Origin: JAAZKI01 sp012799905 | Lineage (GTDB): Bacteria; Verrucomicrobiota; Lentisphaeria; Oligosphaerales; Oligosphaeraceae | NCBI GenBank assembly: GCA_050949415.1 | Contig: JBMNFR010000012.1 | Span: 186,001-250,000 of the forward strand | Length of the DNA: 64,000 nt | Direction of reading: 5' to 3' | Part shown: positions 8,831-15,247 of the stretch, in pieces | How the letters are laid out: every line of letters begins with the position of its first letter | How positions within the stretch are numbered: position 1 is the first letter of the stretch | Position numbers and translations under genes: made by a program | Notes under the pieces: generated by a model | The model's input: the letters and a program-made list of their open reading frames with translations, nothing else | What the model was told of the DNA's origin: nothing | The model's database searches: none

Positions 8831-9870
8831 TGAAAAGAAAGATGACGCGTTACGTCTGTCTGGGGACATTGCTGGCGATTTTGCCGATGATGTCTGTCTC
8901 GGCCCTGGCTCAGGAAGGCGGCGCTCAGCCGGCGGCTGATCCGGCGGCGGTTGAGAAGTACTTGGCGTCTCTGCCGGAGGTGGTGGCGACCTACGACGGC
9001 GGTGAGGTGAAGTCGAAGATGATTGTCCAGATCATCTCCGCACAGAAAGAAGCCATGCGGTCTGACGGCGCCTTTACGGTTGATGCCGTCAAGGGCTTTG
9101 TGTATGAATTGGCTGGTCTGATGCTTGACCAGGCGCTGGTGGTCGGCGAGGCGAAGGCGCGCGGCATTGCCCCCAATAATGACCAAGCCGCCAAGGAACT
9201 TGCAGCGATCAAAGGCCAGCACGGCGAGGAGAATTTTGCCAAGTTGCTGAAAGCCAATGGCATTGATTCCGAGGAAACGCTGCGCCAGCGCATTGCCGAA
9301 CGCATCATGGTCACAGATATGATCAAAAAGGAAGCCCCAGTCACGCCAGAGGAAGTCAAAAAGTTCTATGACGATAACCCGCAGTATTTCAACTTCCTGT
9401 CAGCGTCGCATATCCTGGTTCGTTTTGAGAAGGACGACGATGCCTCCCGGGCAGCGGCCAAGACCAAGATCGAGTCGATTCAGAAGCAATTGAAGGAAGG
9501 CGTTGATTTTGCCGAATTGGCCAAGCAGCACAGCGACTGTCCCAGCAAAGAGCAGGGCGGAAGCCTGGGCAAATTTCAGCGCGGCCAGATGGTGCCGGAG
9601 TTTGAGCAGGCGCTGCTGAAGCTGAAGAAGGACGAAGTGAGCGGACCAGTGGAAACCCAGTTTGGCTATCATCTGGTCAAGAGCGGTGGCGAAGACACCC
9701 AGCCGTTGACGGAAGTGCAGCCGCGCATCACGGAATTCCTGGAACAGCAGAAGGAGCAGCAGGCCTACGCAGAGCTGATTGCTAAGCTGCGGGCTGACGA
9801 GAAAGCGAAAATCTTGGTGGAAGCCCCGCCCGCGCCGGCCATGCCCGGAGCGCCTGTTGGCGCACCATAA
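8827..9870 (+). CDS. Periplasmic parvulin-type peptidyl-prolyl isomerase
   Basis: SurA/PrsA-like chaperone-isomerase for secreted proteins. A signal peptide covers residues 1-28 (cleavage after ALA). An N-terminal helical chaperone region (30-185) contains a SurA_N-like segment. A parvulin domain follows at about 192-287, with SASHILVRF at its start, the SDCPSKEQGGSLGKF loop, and FGYHLVK at its end. A short helical and Pro/Ala tail closes the protein. ATG codons at 8827 and 8830 both fit; AAGGA lies 4-7 nt upstream. It is coupled to the lipoprotein gene by an overlapping stop/start. Length 347 is within the PpiC/PrsA range. Confidence 0.9.
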   Translation: MMKRKMTRYVCLGTLLAILPMMSVSALAQEGGAQPAADPAAVEKYLASLPEVVATYDGGEVKSKMIVQIISAQKEAMRSDGAFTVDAVKGFVYELAGLMLDQALVVGEAKARGIAPNNDQAAKELAAIKGQHGEENFAKLLKANGIDSEETLRQRIAERIMVTDMIKKEAPVTPEEVKKFYDDNPQYFNFLSASHILVRFEKDDDASRAAAKTKIESIQKQLKEGVDFAELAKQHSDCPSKEQGGSLGKFQRGQMVPEFEQALLKLKKDEVSGPVETQFGYHLVKSGGEDTQPLTEVQPRITEFLEQQKEQQAYAELIAKLRADEKAKILVEAPPAPAMPGAPVGAP

Positions 9871-9888
9871 CCGCGATTGAACCGGCGT

Positions 9889-9970
9889 GTACGTAGTTCA
9901 AGCTTCAGCTTGCCGTATGTAGTTCAAGCTTCAGCTTGCCGTATGTAGTTCAAGCTTCAGCTTGCCGTAC
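9889..9970. repeat. 26-bp palindromic repeat array, three units
   Basis: Three nearly perfect tandem units whose core is CAAGCT-TC-AGCTTG, immediately downstream of the prolyl isomerase gene. Same family as 5639-5848. Confidence 0.93.
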
Positions 9971-9997
9971 ATTATTGCAGCGCTGGGGGACGCTTGC

Positions 9998-10035
9998 GGT
10001 GGACACGGTGGACAGAGTGGACGTTGTGGACGGCA
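9998..10035. repeat. 9-bp TGGAC tandem repeat
   Basis: Four 9-bp units of the form GTGGACNNN (GTGGACACG, GTGGACAGA, GTGGACGTT, GTGGACGGC). A longer related array is at 47498-47551. Confidence 0.85.
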
Positions 10036-10049
10036 ATTGCGGCGTAGCT

Positions 10050-10130
10050 CACTCGCCCCTCGCCCCTCGCCCCTCGCCCCTAGAAAAAGCCCCTCGCCCC
10101 TTGCCCCTAGAAAAAGCCCCTCGCCCCTAA
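10050..10130. repeat. CGCCCCT heptamer array at the tilS stop
   Basis: CGCCCCT runs interrupted by AGAAAAAGC. The TAG stop of tilS (10127-10129 on the minus strand) is part of the last repeat unit, CGCCCCTAA. Confidence 0.93.
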
Positions 10131-11470
10131 TTTTCGCATTGCCATGTCAAGGTGACAACTCTTTGCGTATTCGGTCGGACTGGCGCCCAGGCGGCTCGGC
10201 GGACGCCGGCGACCCAGATGATTTCGTCCCCGGCTAGGACTATTGGAAGGCGATGGCGCTCGTCACGGGGGATGTGCGCATCCGTGAAAATATCCTGGAG
10301 TTTTTTTGCGGTCGTTGCACCGAAAGGCGTCATGCGATCGCCGGGTTGCCAGGTGCGGACGGTCAGGGTCGGCGGCATGAATTCCGCAGCAAATGTCACC
10401 ACCTCCGCAGCGGGGGAGTGTGCTTCTGCGGGGACGGCGTCCGGAGTCGAGACAGTCGCTTGCAGTTCACCGCCCAGCTCCGGCAAGGCGAGGGCAGGGC
10501 AGGTCTGCCAGGGCCAGCTTCGGGGAGGCGGTGGCGCCGGTGCGTCCTGGCCGATGCGCACGAGGCGCACGTTGTCGCGGGTCAACCGGAGCGCAAAGTC
10601 GTGATTGATGCTGACGGTGAGCGGCACGCCAGCGAAGTCCTGGAGAGCACTGTTCAGGCGGGTCAGCGTGCGATGCGAGACGGTCACTTCTGTGGGCAGC
10701 AAGCGTTGCAACAGCCGCACCCGCAACGCGTCGGGGAGCGCCTGCCAATCCGCTGGCGTGACCGGCTGTCGAGCGTCGGCCGCTGCTTCCAGGCAATCGG
10801 CATCTTGGCGCAGAGTCCGCAGGCATTGCTCCAAGCCGGCGTCAGTGTCGAAAATGCGCCGGAACAGGGGCAGCAGTTGATTGCGCACCGCGTTGCGGCG
10901 GAAGATGTTTTCAGCATTGGTCGCGTCCAGCCGCCAGTCGCTGACGCCGTGCTCAAGCAGGTAGGATTCAATCTCCTGGCGGCGGACAGTGAGCAGGGGC
11001 CGGTACAGCTTGACGCCGGCGATGCTCCGGTACGGCCGCAGCCCGGTCAAACCAGAGCTGTTGGCGCCGCGAGCCATTTTCAGGAAGAGGTCTTCGAGGG
11101 CGTCGTCACCATGATGGCCCAGGAAGACTGGGATGTTTCCGTCGCTGAGTTTTTGCCAGGTTTCCAGGCGTTGGCGGCGGGCGGCTTCTTCGATGCTTTC
11201 GCCCGGCTGACGATGAGAGGGCACTTCGAGATAGAGAAGCTGGAAGCGGATGCCTCTCAACTGGCAGAATTGTCGGCACCATTCGGCATCATCATCAGCG
11301 TCCTTGCCACGCAAGCCATGATGGCAGTGGACAGCCAGGACGCCGGGTCGGGCGGCGTGCAGGCCGAGGAGCAGGGCAGTGCTGTCAGCGCCGCCGCTGA
11401 ATCCGCAGATGATGTGCTCAGGGATGTGGTTGGCGGCCAGGAATTCCGCGATTATATTGGTCAGTGACAT
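10127..11470 (-). CDS. tilS: tRNA(Ile)-lysidine synthetase
   Basis: Adds lysine to C34 of the CAU-anticodon isoleucine tRNA so that it reads AUA; essential. The N-terminal PP-loop ATPase has SGGADST near residues 25-31, followed by HCHHGLRG and GHHGDDALEDLFLKMARGA. The C-terminal TilS domain includes LTVRTWQPGDRMTPFG near the end. The ATG at 11470 is chosen over the longer frame from 11530: it has AAGGTG about 10 nt upstream, and the upstream 20 residues look non-conserved. It diverges from the DUF58 gene with only 29 nt between starts. Its substrate tRNA is encoded at 20792-20868. The last codon and stop run into a heptamer repeat array. Confidence 0.94.
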   Translation of the reverse strand: MSLTNIIAEFLAANHIPEHIICGFSGGADSTALLLGLHAARPGVLAVHCHHGLRGKDADDDAEWCRQFCQLRGIRFQLLYLEVPSHRQPGESIEEAARRQRLETWQKLSDGNIPVFLGHHGDDALEDLFLKMARGANSSGLTGLRPYRSIAGVKLYRPLLTVRRQEIESYLLEHGVSDWRLDATNAENIFRRNAVRNQLLPLFRRIFDTDAGLEQCLRTLRQDADCLEAAADARQPVTPADWQALPDALRVRLLQRLLPTEVTVSHRTLTRLNSALQDFAGVPLTVSINHDFALRLTRDNVRLVRIGQDAPAPPPPRSWPWQTCPALALPELGGELQATVSTPDAVPAEAHSPAAEVVTFAAEFMPPTLTVRTWQPGDRMTPFGATTAKKLQDIFTDAHIPRDERHRLPIVLAGDEIIWVAGVRRAAWAPVRPNTQRVVTLTWQCEN

Positions 11471-11499
11471 GGCCGAAGCACCTTGGCAAAAAGGCATGG

Positions 11500-12384
11500 A
11501 TGATGCGATTGGAAGAAACTCAGCCAGCAATTGAACCGGCTTTAGCGGAATGGGCGCGGCTATTGTACCTGCGTCTGCGCCGCGATGCTGCTGGTGCGCT
11601 GGGCGGAGCCTACATCAGCCGCTACCAGGGCTCGGGATTGGAATTTGCGGATTGCCGCGAGTATCAGGATGGCGATGACGCCCGGCAGATTTGCTGGCCA
11701 GCATCGTTGCGCACGGGTCAATTGCTGTTGACGCGTTACCAGGAAGAGCGTGAGGTTAATGTAATCCTTGGCGTTGATGTTTCACGTTCTATGCGTCTGG
11801 AAAAAGCGAAAATTCAGCGGGCAGCGGAAATCGCCGGCTTGCTGGCCTATTGTGCGGCATGGGGTCATGATCCGATGGAGCTGGTTTTGTTTTCGGACCG
11901 GCTGGAAGGGCAACTGCCACCGCGGCGCGGTGAGCGTCAGGCGCAGCAGGTCATTCGAGACATTCTCGGCGCATCGCCGGAATCACCGGCCACGGACCTG
12001 GCTGGCCTGGTGCGGCTATTGGCTGGCGACGTCCGGCGCCGTCGTTCGCATATCATCATTATCAGCGACTTGGCCGACCGCCGTTATGGCGATGGCTTGA
12101 CTGCCCTGGCTGGCCGCCATGACGTGCTGGTCTGTCATCTTGGGCTGACGTCGGAAGCCGACCTTCCGACCGATGGCTGGCTGGAGGTCGAGGATGCTGA
12201 GACCGGCGTCCGCCGGCTGGTCAACTGTGCGGCTTGGCGCGAGGACCAGGGCCGTTTGGCCGAAGAGCATCAGCGGCTGGCGGCGCGGCTGACTACCCAA
12301 GCTGGCGCTGGATATGTTTTCTTTCCGCCGAGAGCCTCGCCGGCAGTAATTTTGCGGCGATATCTCCTCGGCGCACGGGCGTAA
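11500..12384 (+). CDS. DUF58 / VWA-like protein
   Basis: Member of the DUF58 family, usually found beside MoxR AAA ATPases and thought to act in envelope or metalloprotein assembly. The motif GLEFADCREYQDGDDARQICW (about residues 42-62) and a following VILGVDVSRSM are diagnostic; DVSRS gives the DxSxS metal-ion-dependent adhesion site of a von Willebrand A fold. No membrane helix is visible. ATG 11500 has AAGG six nt upstream; the GTG at 11464 would overlap the tilS start. No moxR gene is adjacent, which is unusual. Three further genes follow at 18-19 and about 90 nt. Confidence 0.85.
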   Translation: MMRLEETQPAIEPALAEWARLLYLRLRRDAAGALGGAYISRYQGSGLEFADCREYQDGDDARQICWPASLRTGQLLLTRYQEEREVNVILGVDVSRSMRLEKAKIQRAAEIAGLLAYCAAWGHDPMELVLFSDRLEGQLPPRRGERQAQQVIRDILGASPESPATDLAGLVRLLAGDVRRRRSHIIIISDLADRRYGDGLTALAGRHDVLVCHLGLTSEADLPTDGWLEVEDAETGVRRLVNCAAWREDQGRLAEEHQRLAARLTTQAGAGYVFFPPRASPAVILRRYLLGARA

Positions 12385-12402
12385 TGCTACGGAGAATGTA
12401 AT

Positions 12403-13134
12403 ATGTGGAAAGCACCAATTGAAGAATTTCGGGAAAACACACGTGCTAGCTGGGAATTTGCTCTGAAAGGGGCATGGGATCAGCATCGCCGTCACCCCAA
12501 TTTATCGCGCAAGCATTGCCTACAGGAACGCTCATTTTTCTGGGAAATCATTCGTAGCCGTGAAGTGCCTATTTTTGAAAAATGCGGCCAGCTGGCGGAG
12601 CAGGTGTCGGATGTTTCTGAGATGGAACAGCTTTATCCGGAAGTTTTGGCACGGGCGGAAGAGCTGTATGCCAAACTAGGTGAAGAAAAAACGGAATATG
12701 AAGAGGGGAGGAGCTTGCGTGGTGTGCAGCACCCGACGCAGAAAGCCTGGTGCTATATGCATATACGCAATGCAAAAAAGCCGGAATCATTTTTGCAGCA
12801 CCCTGCGCATGTTGCCGACGATCTTCGTTTGATTATGGCTCAATCGGAAAAGGCGCATGGCTGCACGGAGCTCTATACGGCCAGCTGGCTTAATTCATAT
12901 CCAGGCTTTCAGCGTTTTTTCCCGGAAGCATGGCGCAGCAATATTAAGCCAGTTTCGCCGGATGACTTGGGGCCGACAACGGGATGGCAGGGACAGTTCT
13001 ACAATCGGCGCGGAATGCTGAATACTGCAACAGCATCCCGTTTCCTTGAGACTGGACGCCTGCCTTTCCTGAGAGTGGAGACGCATTGCCCCTTTGCATT
13101 GGTACGGCAACATTTGAAAAATTTGGGACTTTAA
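12403..13134 (+). CDS. Unknown cytoplasmic protein upstream of amidohydrolases
   Basis: I do not recognise this family. The 243-residue protein has no signal peptide or membrane helix. It is rich in Trp, His, Arg and Tyr, with conserved-looking stretches HGCTELYTASWLNSYPGF, FFPEAW and TGWQGQFYNRRG, which suggest an enzyme or sugar-binding fold. ATG 12403 follows GGAGA. It lies 18 nt after the DUF58 gene and 18 nt before the first amidohydrolase, so it is most likely in the same operon and pathway as the amidohydrolases. Confidence 0.7.
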   Translation: MWKAPIEEFRENTRASWEFALKGAWDQHRRHPNLSRKHCLQERSFFWEIIRSREVPIFEKCGQLAEQVSDVSEMEQLYPEVLARAEELYAKLGEEKTEYEEGRSLRGVQHPTQKAWCYMHIRNAKKPESFLQHPAHVADDLRLIMAQSEKAHGCTELYTASWLNSYPGFQRFFPEAWRSNIKPVSPDDLGPTTGWQGQFYNRRGMLNTATASRFLETGRLPFLRVETHCPFALVRQHLKNLGL

Positions 13135-13152
13135 AAACAGGAGTTGTTCGTT

Positions 13153-14103
13153 ATGCACCTGGATTTGCATGTACACTGTAATACTGACGATCGTGACTTG
13201 ATCCGGAAGTATGTGGACAACTGTATTCATAATGAAACCATGGTCGCTTTGTCTGGCGGGCTGCATTATGGCGGGCATGATTATGTCGCCAATGAGGACG
13301 TGGTCAAAATTTGCCAGGAATTTTCCGAGGTTCTGGTGCCTATGGCCAAGATTGATTTATGGGATACGCCGCCGGACCCCGCCGAAGCTCGCCGTTACGC
13401 AGACATGGGAGTGAAGGGCTTTAAGTTCATCTATCCTTATTACGAATACGATCATGAAAGCTATTTGCCGCTCTACGAGGAAATTGAAAAACTTGGTTTG
13501 CCCGTGCTTTTCCATACAGGAGACTATGCGCCTAATTCGGCAGACCAAAAATACCGTCGCCCTGTGCTCAAGAACATGATGCCCATTCACCTGGACTGCA
13601 TCGCCCGCTCTTTCCAGAAGCTCCAGATTGTCATGGCGCACATGGGAACGGCATATTTCCGGGAGTTGGCAGCCAACTTGGTCAAGACGCACAAGAATCT
13701 TTATTTTGATCTTGCCGGCTGTGGCGCCTTCCTGGGAGTCAATGCCTATCAACTTTCGGAACTCATGCGCTCGCCGCTGCTGCCGGGGGGAGGACCGCAG
13801 GCGGGAATGCGTAAACTGGTCTTTGGCTCGGATTCCTATATCAGCTTACCGTATATTCAGTGCCAGGCTTTAAACGTTTATCAGCAACTGCTTTTCAGAT
13901 GTCAGATGAGTGCAGAGGACACCCATAATATTCTGGGAGGGACTGCTGCCGGATGGATGGGGATTGCCTTGCCCGATACAAGCAAGGTGAAGAACATGAC
14001 AACACCCTGGGATCGACGGCAGCTTGATGGAAATCTTCCCGAAGCGGTCATTTTTTCCGATCCCCATGAGTTCTTGAAGAAGCATAAGAAGGATGACAAA
14101 TAA
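13153..14103 (+). CDS. Amidohydrolase_2-type metal hydrolase, copy 1
   Basis: TIM-barrel metallo-hydrolase or decarboxylase of the Amidohydrolase_2 superfamily (ACMSD/uronate isomerase fold). HxH is at residues 6 and 8 (LDLHVHCN). Further metal and active-site residues are in GFKFIYPYYEYD, LPVLFHTGD, IVMAHMGTAYF and VFGSDSY. ATG 13153 with AGGAG nine nt upstream is chosen; the TTG at 13144 adds three residues not seen in copy 2. It is followed by a tandem paralogue at 14197 differing at about 23 of 316 residues, none in the metal motifs. The substrate is unknown; polyol or uronate chemistry is plausible from the region but unproven. Confidence 0.85.
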   Translation: MHLDLHVHCNTDDRDLIRKYVDNCIHNETMVALSGGLHYGGHDYVANEDVVKICQEFSEVLVPMAKIDLWDTPPDPAEARRYADMGVKGFKFIYPYYEYDHESYLPLYEEIEKLGLPVLFHTGDYAPNSADQKYRRPVLKNMMPIHLDCIARSFQKLQIVMAHMGTAYFRELAANLVKTHKNLYFDLAGCGAFLGVNAYQLSELMRSPLLPGGGPQAGMRKLVFGSDSYISLPYIQCQALNVYQQLLFRCQMSAEDTHNILGGTAAGWMGIALPDTSKVKNMTTPWDRRQLDGNLPEAVIFSDPHEFLKKHKKDDK

Positions 14104-14196
14104 CAGGGTGCTTGGCGCGGACTAATGCCCACAAAATGACAAGCATTCATCACAAGACTTCGCACATTAAACTTTAAAAACAGGAGTAGTTTCGTA

Positions 14197-15147
14197 ATGC
14201 ACCTGGATTTGCATGTACACTGCAATACTGACGATCGTGAATTGGTCCGGAAGTATGTGGACAACTGCATACACAATGAAACCATGGCCGCTTTGTCCGG
14301 CGGGCTGAATTATGGCGGGTATAATTATGTCGCCAATGAGGACGTGGTCAAAATCTGCCGGGAATTTTCCGAGGTTCTGGTGCCTATGGCCAAGATGGAT
14401 TTATGGGATACGCCGCCGGACCCGGCCGAAGCTCGCCGTTATGCAGACATGGGGGTGAAGGGCTTTAAGTTCATCTACCCTTATTATGAATACGATCATG
14501 AAAGCTATTTGCCGCTCTACGAGGAGATTGAAAAGCTGGGTTTGCCCGTGCTTTTCCATACAGGAGACTACTCTCCTCATCCGGCAGACCCAAAATACCG
14601 CCGCCCCGTGCTTAAGAATATGATGCCCATTCACCTGGACTGCATCGCCCGCTCTTTCCAGAAGCTCCATATTGTCATGGCGCACATGGGAACGGCATAT
14701 TTTCGGGAGATGGCAGCCAACATGGTCAAGACGCACAAGAATCTTTATTTTGATCTTGCCGGTAACGGCGCCTTCCTGGGAGTCAATGCCTATCAACTTT
14801 CGGAGCTCATGCGCTCGCCACTGCTGCCGGGGGGAGGGCCGCAGGCGGGAATGCGTAAACTGGTCTTTGGCTCGGATTCCTATATCAGCTTACCGCATAT
14901 TCAGTGCCAGGCCTTAAACGTTTACCAGGAAATCCTCTTCCGATGCCAGATGAGTGCAGAGGACACCCATAATATTCTGGGAGGAACCGCGGCCGGATGG
15001 ATGGGGATTGCCTTGCCCAATACAAGCAAGGTGAAGAACATGACAACACCTTGGGATCGACGGCAGCTTGATGGAAATCTTCCCGAAGCGGTCATCCCTG
15101 CCGATCCCAATGAGTTCTTGAAGAAACATAAGAAGGATGACAAATAA
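14197..15147 (+). CDS. Amidohydrolase_2-type metal hydrolase, copy 2
   Basis: Tandem duplicate of the preceding gene (about 93% identical protein by my alignment), with the same ribosome binding site AACAGGAG and the same ends. The metal-binding motifs are unchanged. The substitutions cluster around residues 30-45 and 125-135 and in the C-terminal tail; one (Cys to Asn after FDLAG) falls close to the barrel mouth and could alter specificity. The spacer before it contains a sequence near 14140-14170 that recurs at 20465-20497. The two copies may be a recent duplication or a gene pair kept for related substrates. Confidence 0.85.
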   Translation: MHLDLHVHCNTDDRELVRKYVDNCIHNETMAALSGGLNYGGYNYVANEDVVKICREFSEVLVPMAKMDLWDTPPDPAEARRYADMGVKGFKFIYPYYEYDHESYLPLYEEIEKLGLPVLFHTGDYSPHPADPKYRRPVLKNMMPIHLDCIARSFQKLHIVMAHMGTAYFREMAANMVKTHKNLYFDLAGNGAFLGVNAYQLSELMRSPLLPGGGPQAGMRKLVFGSDSYISLPHIQCQALNVYQEILFRCQMSAEDTHNILGGTAAGWMGIALPNTSKVKNMTTPWDRRQLDGNLPEAVIPADPNEFLKKHKKDDK

Positions 15148-15160
15148 CAGGGCGCACCTC

Positions 15161-15222
15161 CCCCAGGCTCCGCCTAGCTTCACCTGGGGTTATTCATGGT
15201 GCTGCCGCCTCTCCGAGGATTG
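15161..15222 (+). repeat. Fragment of repeat R1
   Basis: Short piece of the CCCCAGGTTCCGCTTCGC / CACCTGGGGTTA / TCTCCGAGG block of R1 between convergent genes. Confidence 0.75.
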
Positions 15223-15247
15223 TTGTAACACGTTACACATTAATCCT

